A stretch of DNA of 5,404 nucleotides from an uncultured Alphaproteobacteria bacterium (GTDB taxonomy: Bacteria > Pseudomonadota > Alphaproteobacteria > Rickettsiales > UBA1997), in the NCBI GenBank assembly GCA_903837365.1, contig CAILUF010000036.1, positions 1-5,404 on the forward strand. Direction: 5' to 3'. Below the pieces are notes generated by a model. The model saw nothing but the letters and a program-made list of their open reading frames with translations, had not been told where the DNA came from and made no database searches. Below are positions 1 through 5,404 of this stretch, in pieces; positions within the stretch are counted from its first letter, which is position 1, and each line of letters opens with the position of its first letter. The position numbers and the translations under genes are program-made.

Positions 1-410
1 GTAGCTTTTTCATTAGCAACTGAAGCAATTACCTCATTAACATTCATGTTGGTCTGCGTTCCCGAACCAGTTTGCCAAACTACCAAAGGAAAATGATTTT
101 CATAAAACCAATCAAACTTATTTAAAATTTCATCAATCGCATCGACAATTTTATCGGCCAAATCGGGTGAGAATTTTTTAAATTCATCAGACTTAGGATC
201 GCTTGCCATCAGGTCTTTATTGGTTAATGCACAAGCTTTTTTTATTAGCAACATTGCGTGAATAACTTCCTTGGGCATTTTATGTCCGGCATTATCAGTG
301 CAAATCGGAAAGTTTTGAATACTGCGCTGAGTTTGCGCTGAGTAGTAAGCATCAAAGGGAACTTTAATTTCACCAAATGAATCAGTTTCGAGACGAAAAT
401 TTTTTGTCAT
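1..410 (-). CDS. fumC: Fumarate hydratase class II (FumC), N-terminal part, cut by window edge
   Basis: FumC reversibly hydrates fumarate to L-malate in the TCA cycle. It is a cytosolic homotetramer that needs no iron-sulfur cluster. The frame opens at the ATG on 410-408 and stays open to the left edge, giving 136 complete codons of an enzyme that is usually about 460-475 residues. Visible family hallmarks are AQTQRS at residues 25-30 and the [17 protein letters not shown] block near residues 107-123, which holds the SGT substrate-binding loop (S116-T118). The C-terminal signature (GSSxMPxKxN) lies outside the window. Compared with E. coli FumC as remembered, about 12 extra residues sit between the first helices (around residues 68-80). 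No Shine-Dalgarno is visible before the ATG. The 87-base gap after tpiA suggests a separate promoter or loose read-through from the tpiA cluster. Identification as a class II fumarase is secure; the related aspartase and argininosuccinate lyase families fit this N-terminus less well. Confidence 0.95.
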   Translation of the reverse strand, partial: MTKNFRLETDSFGEIKVPFDAYYSAQTQRSIQNFPICTDNAGHKMPKEVIHAMLLIKKACALTNKDLMASDPKSDEFKKFSPDLADKIVDAIDEILNKFDWFYENHFPLVVWQTGSGTQTNMNVNEVIASVANEKA

Positions 411-419
411 AAATTTTAA

Positions 420-448
420 ATTTTAAATTAAAAAATGTTTACTTTGAA
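420..448 (-). promoter_or_regulatory. Possible sigma70-type promoter for fumC
   Basis: Read on the minus strand, TTCAAA (448-443) is followed by a 17-base spacer and TAAAAT (425-420), which gives 4/6 and 5/6 matches to the consensus. The -10 ends only 9 bases before the fumC ATG, so the transcript would have almost no leader, which agrees with the absence of a Shine-Dalgarno. The region is so AT-rich (AAATTTT repeats at 411-427) that chance matches are likely. Confidence 0.25.
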
Positions 449-497
449 TCATTTTTATTTACAGTTATTTAGTTTTAGTGAGTTTAGTGTTTTATTG

Positions 498-1337
498 TTA
501 ACTATTAGCAATTGAGGCAAACTCTTGTGCATCAAGACTTGCTCCTCCAACCAATAATCCATCGACATTGTCAATCTGCAAAATTTCTTGAGAATTTTTT
601 GAATTCACTGATCCACCGTAAAGTAGAAAAAATTCTTCAATATTTGGAAAATTTTTACTAACAAAATCTTTAATAAAATTTGCCATTTGCGCAATTTCCA
701 AACTAGAAGCATTTTGACCGGTTCCTATCGCCCAGATAGGTTCATAAGCGATAATTAATTTTTTTATTTCAGCCATTTTAGCGATTACACCGATGATTTG
801 CTTAGCAACAAAATCTTGCTGTTCATTTTTAGTTCTGATATCAATATTTTCTCCAACGCATAGAACTGGTTGCAATTTATAATCAATGGCATTTTTAAAT
901 TTTTTGGCAATTATTTCGTCATTTTCATGATGATATTTTCTACGTTCACTATGTCCAATTATAACATATTCACAACCAACATCCTTTAGCATTTTTGCGC
1001 TTATATCGCCCGTAAATGCTCCACTATGCTCAATTCCGCAATCTTGAGCACCAAGCTTTATAATTCGCGAATTAAAAACAATATCGTTAAATTCTTCAAC
1101 ACTAAAATCTTCAACTTTTTTATTTTGTTGAATGGTAATTTTTTCAAAAAAAGCAAAGCCATCTTCCATCAATTCAGAATCGATATAATCAATGAGAATC
1201 GCAGGTGGACAAAGCACGATTAAACGTTTCGAAATTGACTCATAAACTTTGCCATATTTTTCAAAAAAAATATTCAGCCATTCGTCAGTCTTATCGAAAT
1301 CTTGATTCATTTTCCAATTGGCAATAATAATTTTCAT
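498..1337 (-). CDS. tpiA: Triosephosphate isomerase
   Basis: TpiA interconverts dihydroxyacetone phosphate and glyceraldehyde 3-phosphate in glycolysis/gluconeogenesis. It is a cytosolic TIM barrel, normally dimeric. All catalytic parts are present: N7 and K9 in ANWKMN, H129 in IIGHSERR (residues 126-133), E199 in AYEPIWAIGTG with the closing loop 6 following it, YGGSVN (240-245) and VGGASL (263-268) for phosphate binding. The protein has 279 residues against about 250 for the family. The surplus is an insertion of roughly 30 residues between PP (44-45) and LGAQD (95-99), between the second and third strands of the barrel. Everything around it is normal, so the enzyme should be active. The start is the ATG directly before KIIIANWKMN, as in other TIMs. 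It begins 4 bases after the rnd stop, without an evident Shine-Dalgarno, and is probably co-transcribed and coupled with rnd. Confidence 0.97.
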   Translation of the reverse strand: MKIIIANWKMNQDFDKTDEWLNIFFEKYGKVYESISKRLIVLCPPAILIDYIDSELMEDGFAFFEKITIQQNKKVEDFSVEEFNDIVFNSRIIKLGAQDCGIEHSGAFTGDISAKMLKDVGCEYVIIGHSERRKYHHENDEIIAKKFKNAIDYKLQPVLCVGENIDIRTKNEQQDFVAKQIIGVIAKMAEIKKLIIAYEPIWAIGTGQNASSLEIAQMANFIKDFVSKNFPNIEEFFLLYGGSVNSKNSQEILQIDNVDGLLVGGASLDAQEFASIANS

Positions 1338-1341
1338 AAAT

Positions 1342-2454
1342 TTATTTGTGATTAAGTAATTTTGCTAATTCTTGATAGAGTAAATTAAAACGCCATTTTC
1401 CAGCAATTTTTAACAAGATAAATTCAAGATTTTCTTGTGATAAAATTATTTTTTTTAAATCATGATTATTCAGTAAAAATTGTTCGGCGATTTTTTCTTC
1501 AAAAGCAATTTTGGTAATTATTTTTTTGGCTTCAAGGAAAATTATTTTTTGCGCAGAAGATAAAAATAAAACATCGTGATAATCATCGCCAATACTTGCT
1601 TCATCAATATTTTCTTCATTTAAAATTTCTTTAAGATTGCGCAAAGAAACTTCATCTATTTTAGTAATAATTTGCGAACTAATTTCACGACTTTGCGCTA
1701 ACTCTTCGAGCTCCTCATCGCGCAAAAAATGCTGACGCGGAATATCGTAAATCCTTGCCTGATCTTCTCGCCACAGTAATAATTTTTTTAAGATAGCTAC
1801 AAATTGCTGATTCTTTTTTCGTAACGAAAAATTGCGAATTAAATTATCTTTATTGCCATACAAAGCCTTATCAATAAAGCGCTCAATCTCTTCATCGTAA
1901 AATTCGCTACGCTGTTTTTCTTGTAAAATTTTTTGTAATTTTTCATAAATCTCATGCAGAAAAACTACATCGAGCGAAGCATATTGTAATTGCTTTTCGC
2001 TAAGTGGACGTCTACACCAATCACTTCTTTGCAACTTCTTATCGATCACAACTCCAAAGATTTTTTCTACTAAATTGCCATAGCCAACATTAGTTCCGTA
2101 ATCGCAAAAATTCGCTAAGATTTGCGTATCGATAATTGACTGAGGTTTTAATGGCAATTTTAAAAAAAATATTTGTAAATCTTGCAAGCAAGAATGTAAA
2201 ATTTTAATTATTTTATCATCAGCGATCAAGGCAAGAAAGCCTGATAGATCAAGACCTTCCATGCAATCAATTATAAAAATTTTTTTTTGCTGATCGATTT
2301 TTACCGCAACTTGAATAATTGACAATACTGGAAAATAAGTTTCGCTCCTAGAAAATTCTGTATCAATCCCAATTATTGGCGATTTTTTTATTTCATTAAC
2401 AAGATTATTTAAGCTGTTATTTTCAGAGATATAAAAATATTTTTCGTCAATCAT
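1342..2454 (-). CDS. rnd: Ribonuclease D
   Basis: RNase D is a 3'-to-5' exoribonuclease that trims tRNA precursors and other stable RNAs in the cytosol. The DEDDy exonuclease domain fills residues 1 to about 190. Exo I is IGIDTEF with D31 and E33, exo II is HSCLQDLQ with D82, and exo III is QYASLDVVFL with Y148 and D152. The conserved SIIDTQILA and LQRSDWCRRPLS segments lie between them. All four acidic metal ligands and the tyrosine are intact. Residues about 203-285 look like the HRDC domain (LLLWREDQARIYDIPRQHFLRDEEL), and the remaining C-terminus probably corresponds to the weaker second HRDC-like domain. The length of 370 is close to E. coli RNase D (375). The start codon overlaps the stop of the upstream 634-residue gene as ATGA, with a GGAGG site 9 bases upstream. 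This supports the start and implies translational coupling. tpiA follows after 4 bases. Confidence 0.95.
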   Translation of the reverse strand: MIDEKYFYISENNSLNNLVNEIKKSPIIGIDTEFSRSETYFPVLSIIQVAVKIDQQKKIFIIDCMEGLDLSGFLALIADDKIIKILHSCLQDLQIFFLKLPLKPQSIIDTQILANFCDYGTNVGYGNLVEKIFGVVIDKKLQRSDWCRRPLSEKQLQYASLDVVFLHEIYEKLQKILQEKQRSEFYDEEIERFIDKALYGNKDNLIRNFSLRKKNQQFVAILKKLLLWREDQARIYDIPRQHFLRDEELEELAQSREISSQIITKIDEVSLRNLKEILNEENIDEASIGDDYHDVLFLSSAQKIIFLEAKKIITKIAFEEKIAEQFLLNNHDLKKIILSQENLEFILLKIAGKWRFNLLYQELAKLLNHK

Positions 2455-4355
2455 GGAGTTCTACCTCCGCTTGCCTTTTGTCCTGCTAGGCCTTGCAACA
2501 TTTTTGTAAAATCAGGTTGCTGATCCTTTGGCGATGCTTGTTTTCGATTAACTCTTTTGGCCCAAGGAACATATCCTTTTATATCATCGCGAAGCTCTTC
2601 GCGATTGGGAGTTTGTTTTGGCATTCCAAGTTCCATTGGTTCAATACCCCTTCCAACTTCATGTCGTTTTGGAACTAATCCATCTTCTATAACTTTATGA
2701 CTGGCATTGCTTGAGACCTCTTTGCCAAAAACTTTTAAATAAACATCCTTTACTCGCTCATAGTAATCATCTCTATAAAAATCTAAATATCCAGATTTGC
2801 AATGTTTTGCAAATTCTTGATAATATTTATCTTCGATTTCACTGGCGAAATTTTTTTGAAAAGCAGTTAATAATGGTTTGGAAATTTTTTCAAATTCTTT
2901 TTGATCCGGATCTTTACTGATTCTGTCAAGATTCCTATCAGCATTGATTTCAGCCAAATCATAAATTCCAATAACTCTTGTGAAATCTTTAAATTTTTTA
3001 AGATCTCCTTCTTCCAATATACTTAAAAAATTTTCTCTAAAACTTTCAAAATTATCATATTGTTGAAGTAAAAATTTTGGTGAATATCTACCAACATCCA
3101 AAGCGCATTCTTTATTTTCGATTTCTTTAGGGATTCGCTTCATTTCATCATAAATTTTTCTATAAAATAATTCATCATGAACTAAAATTTTCTTCAAAGA
3201 CTTATCGATATCTTGATCGCTAAGTTGACAAAGTATTGGTAAAATTTTTTGCTCATCTTTTTCCTTTGACAAGGCTTTTAATTGCAAAATATCGTTTAAC
3301 ACTTTCTCAGTTAAAATTTGCGTCTTGCCATCCGCAGAATTTAATTTTATAAAATCTAAAATTTTATTAATTTTATGAGCCTTTTCAAACATTTTGAACT
3401 GATCTTCCATGGCATTTTTAGCAGCTTTATCAAAAACTCCCTCAAGCGATTTATTGGCATTTTGCAAAGTATCTTCAATCATTTTTTTTTGTTTTTTATA
3501 TGATTTACTTTTAGCATCCATAAATTCAAGCTCTTGATCTAATTCCATAACTCCAGCTCCCATTGCCAAAGGAACATAGGCCAACGGCGAATTAAGCATT
3601 GGCGCTATAACTTGTGCACCTCCGTAAACCAAATTACTTCCAGCGACATTGTCAATAACGCCAACAATATCGCTAACTATGGGAGTTTTATCAAAAAATA
3701 ATTCCACAAGTTTATCAACTTGTATCAAATCCATGAAATCGCCAAATGGTCCTAACTGATCACTTTTAACCATATTTGACATACTCTCACCAAAAGTCAT
3801 ATTTGGATCAAACATCGTTGCTAAACTATTGGTAATCGTATCGAGAAAAGGAACTGGCAAAAAAGGAGAAACAATTAAAAATAAATAAAAAAGTCTTTTT
3901 TTCAGCATACCGTCGCGCATTTCAACTAAACGCTGTGATTCATCTTCGGTATTTTTACTTACCGCATTAAATCTTTCATTGGTTTCTGCAACTTTTTGCA
4001 ATATCGCTTTATCAAATTGTTCAAGCTTATCGATAATTCCATTTGATGCCAAAAAAAATTCCGTTTCACTTAATTCGCCATTTTCAAATTTGGTTTTTAA
4101 ATTTTCTAAACGCAAAATAAAGGAATCATTGGCACCCTCTTTTTTTTGCGCATATTGCTGATATGCATCACGCAACATTTTTTGCAAAGTTGCATATTGA
4201 CCAATGGTTTTTTTTGGATTGGCATTTCTCATGCCACCAATAATTTGCGCGTGAGTGGTTATTTTTTTTATAACTTTCTGAGCGCTTTCATTTACAGCAT
4301 CAAATGCATCTCGATTGCGATACTCTTTATCTCCATACGAAATTGTATTACTCAT
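2451..4355 (-). CDS. Unrecognised 634-residue protein, helical, with hydrophobic segments
   Basis: I do not recognise this protein as a member of a known family. It has no signal peptide. The N-terminal 150 residues are hydrophilic and look helical, with possible coiled coil at about 105-150. Residues about 154-182 form a strongly hydrophobic stretch (RLFYLFLIVSPFLPVPFLDTI), and about 241-270 a milder Gly/Ala/Pro-rich one. These could be a membrane hairpin or two inserted segments, which would place the protein at the inner membrane. A charged, Lys/Glu/Asp-rich helical region with many aromatic residues (EDKYYQEF, YRDDYYERVKDVYLKVFGKE) runs from about 280 to 550. The last 75 residues are Pro/Gly/Lys/Arg-rich and probably disordered, with net positive charge. 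No catalytic motif, nucleotide-binding loop or metal site is evident. The start is the first ATG of the frame, with no clear Shine-Dalgarno. The gene leads a probable operon with rnd, which it overlaps by 4 bases. The long open frame and the coupled downstream gene show that it is real. A role with RNase D, or as a secreted or membrane factor of a host-associated cell, is only a guess. Confidence 0.85.
   Translation of the reverse strand: MSNTISYGDKEYRNRDAFDAVNESAQKVIKKITTHAQIIGGMRNANPKKTIGQYATLQKMLRDAYQQYAQKKEGANDSFILRLENLKTKFENGELSETEFFLASNGIIDKLEQFDKAILQKVAETNERFNAVSKNTEDESQRLVEMRDGMLKKRLFYLFLIVSPFLPVPFLDTITNSLATMFDPNMTFGESMSNMVKSDQLGPFGDFMDLIQVDKLVELFFDKTPIVSDIVGVIDNVAGSNLVYGGAQVIAPMLNSPLAYVPLAMGAGVMELDQELEFMDAKSKSYKKQKKMIEDTLQNANKSLEGVFDKAAKNAMEDQFKMFEKAHKINKILDFIKLNSADGKTQILTEKVLNDILQLKALSKEKDEQKILPILCQLSDQDIDKSLKKILVHDELFYRKIYDEMKRIPKEIENKECALDVGRYSPKFLLQQYDNFESFRENFLSILEEGDLKKFKDFTRVIGIYDLAEINADRNLDRISKDPDQKEFEKISKPLLTAFQKNFASEIEDKYYQEFAKHCKSGYLDFYRDDYYERVKDVYLKVFGKEVSSNASHKVIEDGLVPKRHEVGRGIEPMELGMPKQTPNREELRDDIKGYVPWAKRVNRKQASPKDQQPDFTKMLQGLAGQKASGGRTP
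2464..2468 (-). promoter_or_regulatory. Shine-Dalgarno for rnd inside the upstream gene
   Basis: On the minus strand GGAGG lies 9 bases before the rnd ATG, within the last codons (SGGRTP) of the 634-residue gene. It is the only strong ribosome binding site seen in the window; fumC, tpiA, the unknown gene and pal show none. It fixes the rnd start at 2454 and suggests that rnd is translated both by re-initiation at ATGA and independently. Confidence 0.7.
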
Positions 4356-4378
4356 AAAATTGCACTAATTAAAAAAAT

Positions 4379-4407
4379 AAAATATTGTTAATTGAATAAC
4401 TTGACAA
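4379..4407 (-). promoter_or_regulatory. Probable sigma70-type promoter for the unknown gene-rnd-tpiA cluster
   Basis: On the minus strand TTGTCA (4407-4402) is followed by a 17-base spacer and TATTTT (4384-4379), with 5/6 and 4/6 matches. It lies 24 bases upstream of the ATG at 4355, a normal position for a short leader. It is the best promoter candidate for the three-gene cluster. The region is AT-rich, so the -10 is less certain than the -35. Confidence 0.45.
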
Positions 4408-4428
4408 TATCATCACTTTAAATAACTT
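4401..4428 (+). promoter_or_regulatory. Possible promoter for pal, sharing the -35 region with the divergent promoter
   Basis: A perfect TTGACA (4401-4406) is followed by a 16-base spacer and TAACTT (4423-4428), a weak -10. Because TTGACAA and its complement TTGTCAA overlap, the same seven bases could serve as -35 for both directions. pal begins 46 bases downstream of the proposed -10. The weak -10 makes this uncertain. Confidence 0.3.
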
Positions 4429-4474
4429 TTTAATAAATTCAATTGTTTTAACCAACCAGTTTAACTTTTAACCC

Positions 4475-5026
4475 ATGAAAATGATATCTTCAAAAAAAAT
4501 AATTTGCCTAGCATTTATCTTAGTTTCTCTAAGTTCTTGTCAGAATTTATTTAAAAAAACTCCGCAACCAGATTTTAAAATACAAGATGAGGTAAATACC
4601 CAGCCAGAAATTCAGCCATACGAAACAATTAACAGCGAGCAAGATGCAATTGCTTTAAATCAACAATCACAGCAAAAGTTGCAAGAAGTTGAAGTGCAAG
4701 ATCGAATCTTTTTTGGCTATGATGCATTTGATTTAAACGACGAATCAAAAAAGGCTCTTGATAACCAAATTGCCTGGCTCAAAAGCGATGAGAAAATTAA
4801 AATTATCATCGAAGGACATTGCGATGAACGAGGAACTCGCGAATATAATTTAGCTCTTGGCGAACGTAGAGCCAATTCAGCAAAAAAATATTTAACCGAT
4901 AAAGGCATTACCCAAAATCGTATCTCGTTAATTTCTTATGGCAAAGAAAAGCCAGCATTCTTTGGGGCGAGTGAAGAAATTTTTGCCAAAAATCGTCGTG
5001 CCGTAACTATTGTTGAAAAAAACTAA
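4475..5026 (+). CDS. pal: Peptidoglycan-associated lipoprotein Pal
   Basis: Pal is an outer-membrane lipoprotein that binds peptidoglycan and is part of the Tol-Pal system for envelope integrity and outer-membrane constriction at division. Residues 1-21 form a lipoprotein signal peptide (KK near the start, hydrophobic core about 9-18) ending in the lipobox LSSC, with C22 as the acylated cysteine. Position +2 is Gln, not the Asp that signals inner-membrane retention in enterobacteria. A flexible Gln/Pro/Glu-rich linker covers about 24-75. The OmpA-like peptidoglycan-binding domain spans about 76-180. It contains FFGYDAFDLN, EGHCDERGTREYNLALGERRAN, and SYGKEKP, and ends near NRRAVTIV. D117 and R132 match the spacing of the diaminopimelate-binding Asp and Arg of OmpA. 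The length of 183 is normal. A second ATG at 4481 would also give a valid signal peptide. pal usually sits beside tolB and cpoB (ybgF). Here it is alone and divergent from the rnd cluster, and no gene follows for at least 378 bases. Confidence 0.96.
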   Translation: MKMISSKKIICLAFILVSLSSCQNLFKKTPQPDFKIQDEVNTQPEIQPYETINSEQDAIALNQQSQQKLQEVEVQDRIFFGYDAFDLNDESKKALDNQIAWLKSDEKIKIIIEGHCDERGTREYNLALGERRANSAKKYLTDKGITQNRISLISYGKEKPAFFGASEEIFAKNRRAVTIVEKN

Positions 5027-5184
5027 AAATAATTAAAAGTTAACAATTATTACTAATTCCTAACTTATTTACTTAGATCTTATAATATTTTGATTGAAGA
5101 AAAAAAGGTACCAGGTTACTTCGCAACTTCCGATTTAAAAAAATAAAATCAATAGCACAAAATAAAAATATAATCACGGATTGA

Positions 5185-5235
5185 CGAGTTCACTTCGCCC
5201 GAGGCGAATGGGCGAATTCACTTCGCCCGAGGCGA
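5185..5235. repeat. Two tandem copies of a GC-rich 23-base palindromic unit
   Basis: Copies at 5185-5207 and 5213-5235 differ at one base (position 4, g or a) and share ttcacttcgcccgaggcga exactly; the period is 28. Each copy contains TCGCC-CGA-GGCGA, a 5-bp stem with a 3-base loop (6 bp in the first copy). The 5-base spacer and second copy also form GGGCGAA-ttcac-TTCGCCC (5210-5228), a perfect 7-bp stem that competes with the hairpin of the second copy. The block is much richer in G+C than its surroundings. This suggests a dispersed intergenic palindromic element, duplicated here, rather than local drift. Confidence 0.8.
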
Positions 5236-5248
5236 TTCGATATGTAAC

Positions 5249-5269
5249 TAAATTTGCAAAGCAAATTTA
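5249..5269. repeat. Perfect 9-bp hairpin
   Basis: TAAATTTGC and GCAAATTTA flank an AAA loop, giving a 21-base perfect stem-loop 13 bases after the GC-rich repeats. It lacks a following T run on either strand, so it does not read as an intrinsic terminator. It could be part of the same repeat element, an RNA structure, or a protein-binding dyad. Confidence 0.6.
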
Positions 5270-5289
5270 ATTAAAAATTCAATTGCATC

Positions 5290-5333
5290 ATTTAAAAGTT
5301 AAAAATGGAATCATACCATTGCCAATTTTAAAT
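5290..5333. repeat. Imperfect 44-base inverted repeat
   Basis: The outer arms ATTTAAAA (5290-5297) and TTTTAAAT (5326-5333) pair over 8 bp. The inner arms AATGG (5304-5308) and CCATT (5316-5320) pair over 5 bp around a 7-base loop, and the segments between them do not pair. The outer arms are pure A/T and could arise by chance here; the inner stem is slightly more convincing. Confidence 0.35.
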
Positions 5334-5355
5334 CAGGCATTTGAATTTAAAGGCG

Positions 5356-5402
5356 AGGTCTGCGTAAAGCTACTAAAATGTAGCTGCGCAAAGACGAGAC
5401 CT
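5356..5402. repeat. Nested palindrome at the right edge
   Basis: The core AGCTAC (5368-5373) pairs with GTAGCT (5380-5385) around TAAAAT. TGCG (5361-5364) pairs with CGCA (5387-5390) across a small internal loop. AGGTC (5356-5360) pairs with GACCT (5398-5402). GTCT (5358-5361) can instead pair with AGAC at 5392-5395, so the outer arm has two alternatives built on the direct repeat agacgagac. The structure reaches the window edge and may be part of a larger repeat or RNA. Confidence 0.6.
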
Positions 5403-5404
5403 GA

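Larger units (their letters stand above)
5027..5404. other. Gene-free stretch downstream of pal, rich in inverted repeats
   Basis: I see no gene in this stretch. The longest protein-like frame is an 18-codon run from a TTG at 5090 to the stop at 5146. No tRNA-like structure is visible. A 7-bp all-AT inverted repeat (AATAATT at 5028-5034, AATTATT at 5045-5051) lies just after the pal stop but lacks GC pairs and a clean T run, so it is not a convincing terminator. A perfect TATAAT at 5081-5086 has no good -35. From 5185 onwards the stretch consists largely of the hairpins listed separately. Confidence 0.6.

Noticed and set aside
411..427. Tandem AAATTTT repeats and AT palindrome between fumC and tpiA.
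   Set aside because: Pure A/T and only two copies, which is easily explained by base composition.
1026..1223. Plus-strand open frame of 65 codons opposite tpiA.
   Set aside because: It is antisense to the conserved triosephosphate isomerase frame and its peptide resembles no protein; it is a shadow of tpiA.
4146..4391. Plus-strand open frame of 81 codons across the start of the 634-residue gene.
   Set aside because: It covers the start of the unknown gene and its probable promoter, and its hydrophobic, Ile/Phe/Cys-rich peptide is typical of antisense translation of AT-rich coding DNA.
4717..4908. Minus-strand open frame of 63 codons opposite pal.
   Set aside because: It lies wholly within the conserved OmpA-like domain of pal on the other strand and shows no protein features of its own.
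5028..5051. Possible transcription terminator after pal (AATAATT ... AATTATT).
   Set aside because: The stem is only A/T pairs with a 10-base loop and no T run follows, so it is too weak to call in AT-rich DNA.
5100..5131. Possible minus-strand terminator: a run of seven T preceded by GTTGC-GAA-GTAAC and GGTACC.
   Set aside because: The 5-bp stem includes a wobble pair and is separated from the T run by about 8 bases; no minus-strand gene is seen ending here.
5090..5146. Short plus-strand frame from TTG reading LIEEKKVPGYFATSDLKK, next to a TATAAT at 5081-5086.
   Set aside because: Only 18 codons, no ATG and no ribosome binding site. The TATAAT ends just 3 bases before the TTG, so it could not serve as its promoter. 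It might be a gene remnant, but nothing supports that.

Overview
The window is a visibly AT-rich stretch of bacterial chromosome (roughly 30% G+C by eye, not counted). It carries four genes on the minus strand, one of them cut by the window edge, and one gene on the plus strand. The protein sequences point to an alphaproteobacterium. The class II fumarase has the [17 protein letters not shown] block, the triosephosphate isomerase has AQDCG..HSGAFTGDISA, and the Pal lipoprotein has an EGHCDERGTREYNLALGERR core. Together with the base composition, a host-associated, Rickettsiales- or Holosporales-like lineage is a reasonable inference, but the sequence does not prove it.

Layout: 1-410 is the N-terminal part of fumC (minus, running off the left edge). 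An 87-base AT-rich gap follows. Then comes a tight minus-strand cluster read from right to left: an unrecognised 634-residue protein (2451-4355), RNase D (1342-2454) and triosephosphate isomerase (498-1337). The unknown gene and rnd overlap by 4 bases (ATGA), with a good Shine-Dalgarno for rnd inside the end of the unknown gene. rnd and tpiA are 4 bases apart. The three are probably one transcript. A 119-base divergent spacer (4356-4474) contains a plausible sigma70-type promoter for this cluster and separates it from pal (4475-5026, plus).

The last 378 bases (5027-5404) hold no gene I can support. They hold a series of structured elements: two tandem copies of a GC-rich 23-base unit that folds into small hairpins, a perfect 9-bp AT-rich hairpin, an imperfect 44-base inverted repeat, and a nested palindrome of about 47 bases at the window edge.

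The recognisable genes are housekeeping genes: TCA cycle (FumC), glycolysis/gluconeogenesis (TpiA), RNA 3'-end processing (RNase D) and outer-membrane/peptidoglycan anchoring (Pal). The parts least explained by known biology are the 634-residue protein coupled to RNase D, the roughly 30-residue insertion in the TIM barrel, and the hairpin-rich repeat region downstream of pal. I see no clear defence system, mobile element or CRISPR array.
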